DNA of 64,000 nt from Bacteroidia bacterium. GTDB lineage: Bacteria; Bacteroidota; Bacteroidia; Flavobacteriales_E; Vicingaceae. A model generated the notes under the pieces. It was not told the DNA's origin and searched no databases. It worked only from the letters and a program-made list of their open reading frames with translations. The stretch spans positions 26,418-90,417 of the forward strand of contig JAUIMG010000012.1 in assembly GCA_030433355.1 (NCBI GenBank), read 5' to 3'. Below, one piece after another: positions 26,880 through 35,464 of this stretch. Position 1 is the stretch's first letter. Each line of letters begins with the position of its first letter. Both the position numbers and the translations under genes were made by a program.

Positions 26880-27060
26880 TTTATTGAATTAGATTAATAA
26901 CTGATTAGAAAAGGCAATCTATGAAATATTCCTTTTTTAAAAAAGAGTATAAATACTCATTTTCAAATATGTTAATAACTTTTAATTGTAGTTTTAAATT
27001 AAATAGGCTATTATAGTGTATCAATTAACAAACTATTACAAACCAGAATAGAATAAGAGT
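26880..27060. promoter_or_regulatory. Divergent control region between the nuclease operon and the AbiC-like gene
   Basis: A 181-base AT-rich spacer between two divergent putative defence genes. It has poly-A/T runs and no gene. A shared switch is possible, but I see no dyad that I would defend as an operator. Confidence 0.4.
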
Positions 27061-28077
27061 ATGACACGAAACAGAAAAATCTTAATTGCTGTCTTTGCTA
27101 CTACAATAGTATTTTGGATAGTAAGTTGGTTTGTAATTGACATATTTCTTTACCCTGAATCTAATTTAGAAGGCAGCACTCATTTGAGCGATAGAGGTGC
27201 ATTTGGAGACAAATTCGGTTTTATCAATTCTTTGTTCTCGGGACTTGCTTTAGGAGGTATAATTATTTCTATAATTATTCAGCAAGAAGAGTTAATTCTT
27301 CAAAGAAAAGAATTAGCTGAAACGAGGGAAGAGTTTAAAGAACAAAATTTTCAAACTACTTTTTTTAGTTTACTAAAAACACAGAGACAATTAGCAGATG
27401 ATATAAGTACTGTTTCTTTTTATCAGGAGGACTTCGGCAAGTACAAAAAACTTGAATTAAAGGGTAGAAATTTCTTCATTCAATCAAGACGTGAACTTGA
27501 AAAGATAATTCGGGCTTTAAGACATGAAAAATATAGTAATATCCCAAATGATGTGAGATTAAATGAATATTTTCATGAGGAAGCAAACGAATTTGAAATA
27601 AGTGAATTACTCATTCAAGATGAATTGGCTCATACAAATGAATATTATGAGATATCCGAACTAACTTGGAATAAGTCAAAAGAGAAATCTAATATTGATA
27701 TTGCATATGAGAGCTATAATGCATTTTTTAATCGATACCACTTTGTAATCGGTCATTATTTTCGACATCTATATCATATTTTGAACTACCTGAAGGAAGC
27801 GGAAAATGAGAAATTGCTTGATAAAAATTTAAAGGAAAATGAAAAAAGTGAAATAAAGAAAAACTTCATGAAATATGCAAACTTTATTCAAGCACAAATG
27901 TCTACTGCAGAATTATTCCTTCTTTTCTATAACGCATTAGCATTTCCAAAGACTTTAGAACTAATTAAGAAATACAACTTATTAGAAAATCTAACTGAAG
28001 AGGATTTAGTCGAACAAGAACATAATGTTGTTGAGGGGGTTACGTTGAAAAGTAGAGAAAATTTAATAAAAGATTAA
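27061..28077 (+). CDS. Putative phage abortive infection membrane protein (putAbiC family)
   Basis: A 338-aa protein with the layout of the putative phage abortive infection family named after lactococcal AbiC. Two membrane helices lie at residues 8-30 and 57-74. A short coiled coil follows (75-96), then a cytoplasmic domain with NFQTTFFSLLKTQ, GHYFRHLYHI (231-240) and FIQAQMSTAELFLLFYN (275-291), the most conserved family segments. Such proteins stop growth after infection by an unknown mechanism. It faces the nuclease-led operon across a shared promoter region, so both form a defence island. Confidence 0.85.
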   Translation: MTRNRKILIAVFATTIVFWIVSWFVIDIFLYPESNLEGSTHLSDRGAFGDKFGFINSLFSGLALGGIIISIIIQQEELILQRKELAETREEFKEQNFQTTFFSLLKTQRQLADDISTVSFYQEDFGKYKKLELKGRNFFIQSRRELEKIIRALRHEKYSNIPNDVRLNEYFHEEANEFEISELLIQDELAHTNEYYEISELTWNKSKEKSNIDIAYESYNAFFNRYHFVIGHYFRHLYHILNYLKEAENEKLLDKNLKENEKSEIKKNFMKYANFIQAQMSTAELFLLFYNALAFPKTLELIKKYNLLENLTEEDLVEQEHNVVEGVTLKSRENLIKD

Positions 28078-28266
28078 CTTCCTTTACTTCACACACATTT
28101 GGCTTACTTGCCTTCGCGAAGCTTCGGAGTAGCAAGGACAGTCAAAGAATTCATCAAATTGAAGATTTATTTCTTTTAAATTTGGTTCTCAAGTTTCAAA
28201 AATTAACTTTAACAATCCAATAATTCTTAATATTAAATATATCAACATCTTGTAAATTGCCTGTTT

Positions 28267-28836
28267 ATGATTTCTAACCACTTAAAGCAAATTTTTGACC
28301 CATTTGTAACCATAGATACTCAAGTATGGGAAAATTTCGAGAAGTTAGGAGAAGTAAAAAAACTTCCAAAGGAGAGTATATTAAAAGCATCAAATACAAC
28401 AGAAAAGTTCTTAAATATACTACTTGAAGGTAGCGGAGGGATATTAATTTGGAATGTAAATAATTTTGTTTGCACTGATATTTCTTTTGAAAGTGATTTT
28501 TTAAATGACTACATGTCTTTTACCTTGCAAAAGCCAACGCCAATAGAAGTGAAACTTTTTGAGGACTCAACTATTTTTCAAATCTCATATCGAAATTTTC
28601 AAGAAACTTTAGCGTCAGGAAATCATGGAGAAAAAATAACCAGGCTTGCAGCAGAGTCAGCATTTATAGATAAACAACAGCAGCAGATTGACTTACTGAC
28701 AAAAACAGCAAAAGAAAGGTATGTAGAACTTTTAAACAGTAAAAAAGGAATTACTAGAACTCCTTTAAAATATCTAGCATCTTATTTAGGAATAACACCA
28801 CAAAGTTTAAGTAGAATAAGAGCAGAAAAGGTTTGA
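28267..28836 (+). CDS. Crp/Fnr-family transcriptional regulator
   Basis: A 189-aa regulator. The cyclic-nucleotide-binding beta-roll fold is at about 20-115 (EGSGGILIWNVNNFVCTD, FESDFLNDYMSF) and lacks the exact residues for cAMP. The C-terminus has the helix-turn-helix TRTPLKYLASYLGITPQSLSRIRAEK. A dyad (TTACCA-N2-TGGTAA) begins four bases after its stop and precedes the next gene, so the regulator may control the outer-membrane protein gene. Ligand unknown. Confidence 0.88.
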   Translation: MISNHLKQIFDPFVTIDTQVWENFEKLGEVKKLPKESILKASNTTEKFLNILLEGSGGILIWNVNNFVCTDISFESDFLNDYMSFTLQKPTPIEVKLFEDSTIFQISYRNFQETLASGNHGEKITRLAAESAFIDKQQQQIDLLTKTAKERYVELLNSKKGITRTPLKYLASYLGITPQSLSRIRAEKV

Positions 28837-28839
28837 GAC

Positions 28840-28853
28840 TTACCAAATGGTAA
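28840..28853. promoter_or_regulatory. Dyad TTACCA-N2-TGGTAA, candidate operator
   Basis: Six-base inverted arms (28840-28845 and 28848-28853), about 22 bases upstream of a TAnnTTTG element and next to a Crp/Fnr-family gene. Candidate binding site for that regulator. Confidence 0.4.
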
Positions 28854-28875
28854 CTATTATTATTGGTAGGCATGA

Positions 28876-28883
28876 TATTTTTG
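28876..28883 (+). promoter_or_regulatory. TAnnTTTG -7 element before the outer-membrane protein gene
   Basis: TATTTTTG fits the consensus and is 28 bases upstream of the ATG at 28912. A matching -33 element is not clear. Confidence 0.45.
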
Positions 28884-28911
28884 CCTCATATAATCAATAA
28901 TCTTAGATGTC

Positions 28912-29526
28912 ATGAAAAAAATTACATTCTCTTTGTTTATTTGCCTTGTATTTTTTCAAGGAAACTCAATTGCTCAAAATGATAGTAAACCTGAAACTCT
29001 TTTTGGAGATAGCGGATTAGTAAACACTAAAAATCTAGGTTTTTTCGTTGCACCTAGCTACGGATTAACTCAAATGGATGGAAGCAATGCCACTCTTTTA
29101 AATCTTAGGAGCGGAATAAGTTTTCATGATAATTTAACAGTTGGAGGCTATTTCAGTACTTCACATAATGAAAGCCAACCACAAAGCGAAACTACAGGGA
29201 ATACCTATTTGGAGTATTGGTCAGTTGGTGGCTTTGCTGAATATACTATTTTTTCAAAAAAAGTAATTCATCTTACATTTCCATTATATGTTGGCTATGG
29301 AGAAGTCCAAATGTTCAATAAAAATGGTGTAGCAGGGCTTGGTAAAGAAAACTTGCTCCAAATCGAACCATCAGCTTTTTTGGAAATCAATCTATTTAAA
29401 TACACCCGTTTAAATCTTGGTGCAGGCTATCGGTTTGTTGGGGAAATGGATTATCGAAACTTGAACCAATCTGACCTATCAGGTTTAACAGCCTACCTCG
29501 GACTAAAATTTGGGCTTTTTAGGTAA
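28912..29526 (+). CDS. Outer-membrane beta-barrel protein
   Basis: A 204-aa exported protein with a signal peptide (residues 1-22, ends IAQN). The mature part is made of alternating polar and aromatic strands (NLRSGISFHDNLTVGGYFST, YVGYGEVQMF, LNLGAGYRFVG) and ends in a hydrophobic FGLFR, which fits an eight- to ten-strand barrel. No enzyme motif. It is preceded by a possible operator and follows a Crp/Fnr regulator gene. Confidence 0.8.
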   Translation: MKKITFSLFICLVFFQGNSIAQNDSKPETLFGDSGLVNTKNLGFFVAPSYGLTQMDGSNATLLNLRSGISFHDNLTVGGYFSTSHNESQPQSETTGNTYLEYWSVGGFAEYTIFSKKVIHLTFPLYVGYGEVQMFNKNGVAGLGKENLLQIEPSAFLEINLFKYTRLNLGAGYRFVGEMDYRNLNQSDLSGLTAYLGLKFGLFR

Positions 29527-29587
29527 GAGTTCATCAATAAATTCAATTTAAATTCTGATGATGAAAAATCATTACAAAACGAACTAA

Positions 29588-30301
29588 ATGAACACAATGG
29601 AACAAAAAACAGAAATCAAAAAAGTGATGCCTTTATCAAGTACTATTACAGTACTTATTAGCTTTCCAATAACAGCAACGCTGTTTTCTTTGTTACTTTT
29701 AAATCGTACTACTTTTACTGATTCAGGACTTGACTTTTTCAATACATTTTGGTTAATAATAATAGGTTGGTATATTTTACAAATATTCATTATTTCAAAA
29801 ATTCTAAAGAAACAAGGTTGGAATTGGAAAGACATTGGTTATCCATTTTCCACTAGGAAAACAGCTTACTTTATAGGTGGTTATCTACTTTTTGCAATTG
29901 GATTACTAGTAATTATAGAATTAGCATTAGCAAATTCATCCGTAGATGCCGCAAAATTAGAAGCGTTATCTTCATTAACACCAAAAACAACTACAGCCAG
30001 AATTATTTTCATCTTTATGGGATTAGTTGCAGGTTTAGCCGAAGAGATTGTTTACAGGGGTTTTGCCATAAAAGCATTAGAAAGCAATAGAGTAAACAAA
30101 TGGTTAGCAGTTCTTATTGCAACAATTCCTTTTATCTTCCAACATGGTTTAAAATCTATTGACCAATTTTGGTGGTTTGCAACTACGGGAATTGCTTTTG
30201 GGTTGTTATTTCTGTTCCTAAAAAAACTTACTTTAAATATCATAATCCATTGGCTAGTAATCCTTTCTGCCATGACGGCAATTTTCCAAGTTATCCAGTA
30301 A
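29588..30301 (+). CDS. CPBP-family intramembrane metalloprotease
   Basis: A 237-aa membrane protein with about six helices. It has the CPBP (Abi) motifs EEIVYR (Glu152, Glu153, Arg157), a His at 186 in QHGL and another at 221 before W, matching the zinc-binding residues of the Rce1-like family. It may protect against bacteriocins or process prenylated peptides; here the function is unknown. Start ATG at 29588. Confidence 0.85.
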   Translation: MNTMEQKTEIKKVMPLSSTITVLISFPITATLFSLLLLNRTTFTDSGLDFFNTFWLIIIGWYILQIFIISKILKKQGWNWKDIGYPFSTRKTAYFIGGYLLFAIGLLVIIELALANSSVDAAKLEALSSLTPKTTTARIIFIFMGLVAGLAEEIVYRGFAIKALESNRVNKWLAVLIATIPFIFQHGLKSIDQFWWFATTGIAFGLLFLFLKKLTLNIIIHWLVILSAMTAIFQVIQ

Positions 30302-30344
30302 AGGGATAGTACTATTTGATATAAAACACCAAAAAAAATAATAA

Positions 30345-31862
30345 ATGAATAGACAAACAAAAATTTTGTTATTTGTTTTTTGTATAGTCAAATTGACTCT
30401 TCACTTAATTGCTGATAGCAATTCAGGGTTTCAAGGAGACGAGTTTCTGCATATTGAAACAGGAAACCATCTTGCGTTTGGGTTTATGGAGTTCCCTCCG
30501 TTAATTGGAGTTTTGGCTTTCTTACAAAACTTGTTCCAATCAGGATCGGTTTTCATTCACCATCTTTTCCCTCATATTGCAGCAATTCTAATTCTCATTT
30601 TTGTATCAAAAATCATCATTGAATTAGGCGGTAAGTCAAAAGCTGTTTTTTTGGTTTTGATGTGTATAGTCATAGCACCTGCATTTGGACGTTCGCAACA
30701 ATTATTTCAACCAGTTGTATTTAGTCAGCTTTTTTGGGTACTAAACTTCTTCTTTCTGACTAAATATGTTAAAAATATTGACCGAAAATATTTATGGTTG
30801 CTGACCGTTGGCACTGCATTGGCATTTTTGACTAAGTATGATGCTGTGTTTTTCATTTTCGGTGTTTCATCATTACTATTCTTCAAATCAACTCGGCAAG
30901 CTATTCTCGAACACAAGTTTTGGCAAAGTATAATTGTCTTTGTTCTTTTAATTAGCCCTAATATTATTTGGCAAATAGCCAATGATTTTCCAGTCTTAAA
31001 AATGTTTGCTCGCCTTTATGAAACTCAGTTGGATAGACAAACACCTTTAGACCTTTTACAAGGTTTTTTTATGGCTTTGAACCCATTAACACTACTCATT
31101 TCTATTCCTGCAATTTTTTCGTTGTTTCATTACTCAATGAAATCTTACAGACCACTATCGGTTTCAATTTTGTTATCTATCATATTTTTAATATTCAGTA
31201 AAGGAAAAGGATACTATTTCTATCCGATAGCCCTAACTCTTTTACCTTTTGGTGCTGTGTATTGGGAACGCTGCATCCTGTCAAAACGAAAATGGTTGAT
31301 TTACCCAATAGGTGTTATTCTTTCAGTCGGTGTTTTCTTAATTCCATTTAGTATGCCTGTATTTCCGTTGGAAAGCTATCTAAAACACGACTATCCGTAT
31401 GAAAATAGAGAAGTTATAGAAGGCGGGCAATTCAATGTTAGATCTGAAGAAAGGTATTCAAAAGATTATTGGCCCGATATTCTAAAAGAATTGAAAACAG
31501 TGAATGATAGTCTTCCAGATGAAGAAAGAAACAAAACCAAGATTTGGGGTAAACATTATGCACAAGCAGGAGTAGTCAACTTGTTTAAAGATCGGTACAA
31601 TTTACCTATGGCATTTTCTTTACACGGCAGCTTTTACAATTGGGTGCCAAAGGGTAATATGGCTGAAACAACAGTCTGTTTAGGCTACAATATAGGTGGG
31701 TTCTTTAGAGAATATTTTGACGAAGTAAAAAAGGTTAGGACTTTTTATAATCCATATGCTGAAACAAAAGAAGAGCAGTACCAACATATCTATATTTGTA
31801 AAAAGCCAAAGCAAACATTTGATGAATTAAAAATTTTATTTCAAGATAGGATTTTCGAATAA
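30345..31862 (+). CDS. GT39-family membrane glycosyltransferase (ArnT/PMT-like)
   Basis: A 505-aa membrane protein with about nine to eleven helices. Near the N-terminus it carries GFQGDEFLHIETGNHLA followed by EFPPL, the acidic catalytic loop of ArnT/PMT-type enzymes that move sugars from polyprenyl phosphate to lipids or proteins. The C-terminal periplasmic part is soluble. Acceptor unknown. It lies 43 bases after the protease gene. Confidence 0.85.
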   Translation: MNRQTKILLFVFCIVKLTLHLIADSNSGFQGDEFLHIETGNHLAFGFMEFPPLIGVLAFLQNLFQSGSVFIHHLFPHIAAILILIFVSKIIIELGGKSKAVFLVLMCIVIAPAFGRSQQLFQPVVFSQLFWVLNFFFLTKYVKNIDRKYLWLLTVGTALAFLTKYDAVFFIFGVSSLLFFKSTRQAILEHKFWQSIIVFVLLISPNIIWQIANDFPVLKMFARLYETQLDRQTPLDLLQGFFMALNPLTLLISIPAIFSLFHYSMKSYRPLSVSILLSIIFLIFSKGKGYYFYPIALTLLPFGAVYWERCILSKRKWLIYPIGVILSVGVFLIPFSMPVFPLESYLKHDYPYENREVIEGGQFNVRSEERYSKDYWPDILKELKTVNDSLPDEERNKTKIWGKHYAQAGVVNLFKDRYNLPMAFSLHGSFYNWVPKGNMAETTVCLGYNIGGFFREYFDEVKKVRTFYNPYAETKEEQYQHIYICKKPKQTFDELKILFQDRIFE

Positions 31863-31930
31863 TTTCGGTCAAACCTATCATCAAAAATCGATAGAAACAA
31901 AAAATAATCAATACTAAAAATGTAATAATT

Positions 31931-32356
31931 ATGAATGATGATGAGCCAAGAGTAACAGGAGTTGGAGGAATATTTTTTAAAACAAAAAATCCAGATAAAA
32001 CCAAAGAATGGTATCAAAATAATTTAGGACTTAATACCGACAAATGGGGAACGAATTTTGAATGGTATCAGGGTATTGATTCAAACAAAAAAGGGTTTAC
32101 TCAATGGAGTCCTTTTGATGATAAAACCAAACATTTTGAGCCTTCCAATAAAGAGTTTATGATCAATTATAGAGTTGTTCATCTTGAATTACTTTTAGAA
32201 AAGTTGAAAAGAAATGGAGTTACTATTTTAGATAACATAGAAGAATTTGAATATGGGAAATTTGTGCATATTATAGACAATGAAGGCAATAAGATTGAAT
32301 TGTGGGAACCTAATGATATTGAATACGAAAAGTTAGTAGAGGGACGAACAAAATAA
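31931..32356 (+). CDS. VOC-family (glyoxalase-like) protein
   Basis: A 141-aa protein of the vicinal oxygen chelate fold. It has the first-half opening GGIFFKTKNPDKTKEWYQNNLGL and a second-half end of HIIDNEGNKIELWEP, with two beta-alpha-beta-beta-beta modules. The usual metal ligands are partly conserved. Substrate unknown; could be an antibiotic- or aldehyde-related enzyme. Transcribed alone, 68 bases after the glycosyltransferase gene. Confidence 0.85.
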   Translation: MNDDEPRVTGVGGIFFKTKNPDKTKEWYQNNLGLNTDKWGTNFEWYQGIDSNKKGFTQWSPFDDKTKHFEPSNKEFMINYRVVHLELLLEKLKRNGVTILDNIEEFEYGKFVHIIDNEGNKIELWEPNDIEYEKLVEGRTK

Positions 32357-32867
32357 CTTTATAAAACCAATACTTTAAAAACTTTTATGATGGAATATCA
32401 TAATTCCCTACCCCAACTCCACACATATTTGTCTCCGCTTCGCTGCGTCAAAAAAGTGTTGCGTCCCAACCCAAGATTTAAGAGAAAGAGAAAAACCTTC
32501 CCTCCTTTTTTAAAAAGAAATTAAATCAGCTTCCCGAATAAAATTTTGTCATGATTTTGAGGAATAGAATGAGGAAAATCTCTCCAAAATTTTAAGACTT
32601 GTTATTTAACATAACGCAATTACATTATAGGACAAAAGCAGGATTTTCCGTAATACGAGTGTCACATTGATCGTAGTCGAAATGTAGCGAGTATTTACAC
32701 ATAATAGCAGTTCTCGGACTCAGATCCTGAGCCTGTCGAAGGATTAGTTCTAGAACGAAAGCTTTTATACCTAGGAAAATATTGCTTCTTACAAAATAAC
32801 AAGCCAATACAGAATATTTCATTTTATAAGCAGCGTTTATTAAAGATCCTGTGTCTTAAAGGAAAAA
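32357..32867. other. Gene-free repeat-rich spacer
   Basis: About 510 bases with no gene. It contains a CACACATATTTG motif, an ATTTAACATAAC motif (32604-32615), the second copy of the 31-bp repeat (32624), an ACATTG/CGAAATGT hairpin (about 32668-32689) and a TCCTGAGCCTGTCGAAGGA element (about 32726-32744), a sequence that recurs as a REP-like repeat in many Bacteroidota genomes. Confidence 0.65.
32624..32654 (+). repeat. 31-bp direct repeat, copy 2
   Basis: Identical to 22107-22137 except for one base (C for T near its 3' end). Confidence 0.7.
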
Positions 32868-33626
32868 ATGAAAATTCAATCTGCTATACTAATCGCTTTC
32901 TTTCTTATTTCATCCATAACAGTAGCACAAAAAGATACTGTTTATATAGATGTTAACGACTCTACTTTATTATTTTCCAATTTACCAAGTGGGTATATGG
33001 TTATAGATACTTCTGATAAAGTGGCTAATCAATCCACATTAATTACCGGCACCGTGGGTTTATCCAATAGTCCTAATCAGGCTTGGAATGGTTTAGTTCT
33101 TAACTATCCGGATAGTCTACAAAATAAATTTGTTCATTGGTCTTTTAGAAACTCAAATGGTAACTCTACAGGAATTGCTAAGTTTAGAAAGGATGGTATT
33201 TTACTAGACTCTTTAATTCTTGTCAATGATTCTAATCCGGTTTTTTATGCAGACACTTTTGCAACAGGGAACTTCGATACGCTTCAGTATAAAGTAAGTG
33301 GTGTTGGACCAGACACCATCGAATTTAGAATTGGTGCTTTTCAAATTAGAACGGAAATACGTATAAGCCTATTAACTAGTAGTAAGGAGCTTTCTACAAC
33401 TAGCTTAAACATATCTGCTTATCCTAACCCTTCTAATAACTATATCTTTTTTAAAGAATTTAAACTGATACAAAACAAAGTGTTTCAGCTATTTGATTTA
33501 AGAGGTAAACTAATAAAAGAAGGGGTTCTTCGAGATAATAAGCTTGAAATTTCAAAATTAGCAAGCGGCCAATATCTTTTTATAGTTCCTGAAGAAGGAA
33601 TTTCCATCAAGTTTCAAAAAAAATAG
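32868..33626 (+). CDS. Secreted T9SS protein
   Basis: A 252-aa exported protein with a signal peptide (1-20, ends TVAQK) and a clear type IX sorting domain from about 175 (ISAYPNPSNNYIFF), ending in SIKFQKK. The rest is a beta-rich domain I do not recognise. It is transcribed alone. It may be a surface or secreted adhesin-like protein. Confidence 0.8.
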   Translation: MKIQSAILIAFFLISSITVAQKDTVYIDVNDSTLLFSNLPSGYMVIDTSDKVANQSTLITGTVGLSNSPNQAWNGLVLNYPDSLQNKFVHWSFRNSNGNSTGIAKFRKDGILLDSLILVNDSNPVFYADTFATGNFDTLQYKVSGVGPDTIEFRIGAFQIRTEIRISLLTSSKELSTTSLNISAYPNPSNNYIFFKEFKLIQNKVFQLFDLRGKLIKEGVLRDNKLEISKLASGQYLFIVPEEGISIKFQKK

Positions 33627-33887
33627 TCCGTTGAGTTACAAGCTAACTAAGCCATTATTAAGAAGGTTTTTTACTACAGTTTTATAAGTTTATTGGAATA
33701 TGGTCTACTTTGTAGGCCTTATTTGCTTTAATTAAATCATCCTGCTCACTCAATGATCTATAAGAAAGCTTCAAAGCATTTTTAAACCTATAAATTCAGA
33801 ATTTTTTTAAATAGATTACAGTGTCAATTTTTTATCCAATTTTGATGCGAAATTATTAGCATTTAATCCTTTTATAAATTCTTTAAA

Positions 33888-34763
33888 ATGTGCAGACTAG
33901 TTGCTTATTTGGGTGCCCCTATTGTTATGCATAAGCTAATCATAGAGCCAAAAAATTCTTTGATAAATCAAAGTTCAAATGCCCAGGAAATAGAAGAACC
34001 ACTTAATGGAGATGGTTTCGGAATTGGTTGGTACAATCCCATTTTGACTGATGTAGCAGGTGTTTTTACTTCCATCACTCCTGCATGGAGCAATAGAAGT
34101 TTACGATCCATAGCACCATTGATTAAATCATCTAGTTTTTTTGCCCATGTAAGAGCAGCCTCCGTAGGTGAATTATCCGAGACCAATTGTCATCCGTTTA
34201 GTTATAAAAATTTCTTGATGATGCATAATGGAGATGCAGGGGATTTTGAAAAATACAAGCGCAGTATTCGAGCTTGCTTAAGCGATCCCATGTATAATTG
34301 GATTAAGGGACAAACAGATTCTGAGCATCTTTTTGCACTATTCTTAGATTATTTAAATGTTAAATTGCAAAGCAAGGAATGTAGTGCCGATGTCATTGCA
34401 GAAGCCCTTAAAGAAATGATTGAAAAATTGGAAGCGATTAAAAAAGAACATGGAGTTACAGAGCCTTCCTACTTAAATATGGTAGTTGGAGATGGAGAAC
34501 GCATGGTGGGTATTCGTTATGTTTCCGACCCTTCCACTACTCCACTATCTCTCTATTATTCGGAAGGTTTAAAATATATCTGTGAAGACGGCCAATGTAA
34601 AATGGTTCCAACAGATGCAGAAAACCAAAGTACCTTGATCGTATCTGAAAAGTTGACTTCCCTAGCAGAAGATTGGAAACAAGTTCCTGCAAACTATTTT
34701 GTTCTTGTTTATAATACCTTAGATATTCAGTTAAAACCAATTTTTAACCCTTCTTCCAAGTGA
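33888..34763 (+). CDS. Class II glutamine amidotransferase (YafJ/EgtC-like)
   Basis: A 291-aa enzyme of the Ntn amidotransferase fold. The nucleophile is Cys2 (MCRLVAYLG). Other family residues are GDGFGIGWY (41-49), AHVRAAS (86-92), NCHPF (100-104), HNGDAG (113-118) and GQTDSE (141-146). EgtC removes a glutamyl group in ergothioneine synthesis; here it is first in a five-gene amidoligase operon and could release or transfer ammonia or a gamma-glutamyl group. The next start (GTG) overlaps its stop by four bases. Confidence 0.9.
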   Translation: MCRLVAYLGAPIVMHKLIIEPKNSLINQSSNAQEIEEPLNGDGFGIGWYNPILTDVAGVFTSITPAWSNRSLRSIAPLIKSSSFFAHVRAASVGELSETNCHPFSYKNFLMMHNGDAGDFEKYKRSIRACLSDPMYNWIKGQTDSEHLFALFLDYLNVKLQSKECSADVIAEALKEMIEKLEAIKKEHGVTEPSYLNMVVGDGERMVGIRYVSDPSTTPLSLYYSEGLKYICEDGQCKMVPTDAENQSTLIVSEKLTSLAEDWKQVPANYFVLVYNTLDIQLKPIFNPSSK

Positions 34764-35464
34764 AGCAAATTAAAATTCAAACCCAGCCAAATGATTATAC
34801 CTGCGGTCCAACGTGTTTACATGCTGTCTACACTCATTTTGGTGAAAAGATTGATTTAAGCCAAATCATACATGAAATTCAAGGACATGAAAATGAAGGA
34901 ACTTTATCTGTCTTTTTAGCCATACATGCTTTAAAAAAGGGATACCAGGCCACCATATACAATTACAATCTGGAGATCTTTGACCCAAGTTGGTTTCCTG
35001 TGAAAAAAAAGTCTGCAATCATTGAAAAATTAAAACTTCAACAAGCATATAAAAGTCGAAAAAAGCTTGTTAATGCTTCTAATGCTTACATAGAGTTTCT
35101 AGAGTTGGGCGGTAAGCTGCGGTTTAAGGATTTAAGCCCAAAGTTATTGGACGATCTTTTTCAAAGAGGACACCCTATCTTAACCGGTTTAAGTGCTACC
35201 TATTTGTATCAATGCCAACGAGAGTATAGTTTAGAAAACGGAAGTTCAGTCTATCATGATATACAAGGAGAGCCTAGCGGACATTTTGTAATATTAACAG
35301 GCTATAACCATAGTAGAAACTATGTTTTGGTAGCCGATCCTTTCAAAGAAAACCCAGTTTCTGGCTCTAACTATTACTCTGCAAACACTAGGAGAGTTAT
35401 AAACTCTATACTGCTTGGTATTTTAACTTATGATGCTAATCTTTTGATCATAGAACCCAAATGA
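34760..35464 (+). CDS. C39-like cysteine peptidase
   Basis: A 234-aa papain-fold protein. QPNDYTCGPTCL sets the catalytic Cys at 15; GHFVILTGY gives His175 and VADPF gives Asp193, so the triad is complete. C39-like enzymes cut peptides or isopeptides, and operon context suggests it acts on the product or precursor of the neighbouring ligases. GTG start overlaps the upstream stop by four bases (GTGA). No signal peptide, so it is cytoplasmic. Confidence 0.85.
   Translation: MKQIKIQTQPNDYTCGPTCLHAVYTHFGEKIDLSQIIHEIQGHENEGTLSVFLAIHALKKGYQATIYNYNLEIFDPSWFPVKKKSAIIEKLKLQQAYKSRKKLVNASNAYIEFLELGGKLRFKDLSPKLLDDLFQRGHPILTGLSATYLYQCQREYSLENGSSVYHDIQGEPSGHFVILTGYNHSRNYVLVADPFKENPVSGSNYYSANTRRVINSILLGILTYDANLLIIEPK

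Noticed and set aside
28086..28160. CTTCGCGAAG and CGAAGCTTCG overlapping palindromes
   Set aside because: Short and within a spacer with CACACATTTG motifs; not convincing as a regulatory site.
32625..32822. 65-aa minus-strand frame in the spacer
   Set aside because: It covers the 31-bp repeat and a REP-like element; no start context or homology.
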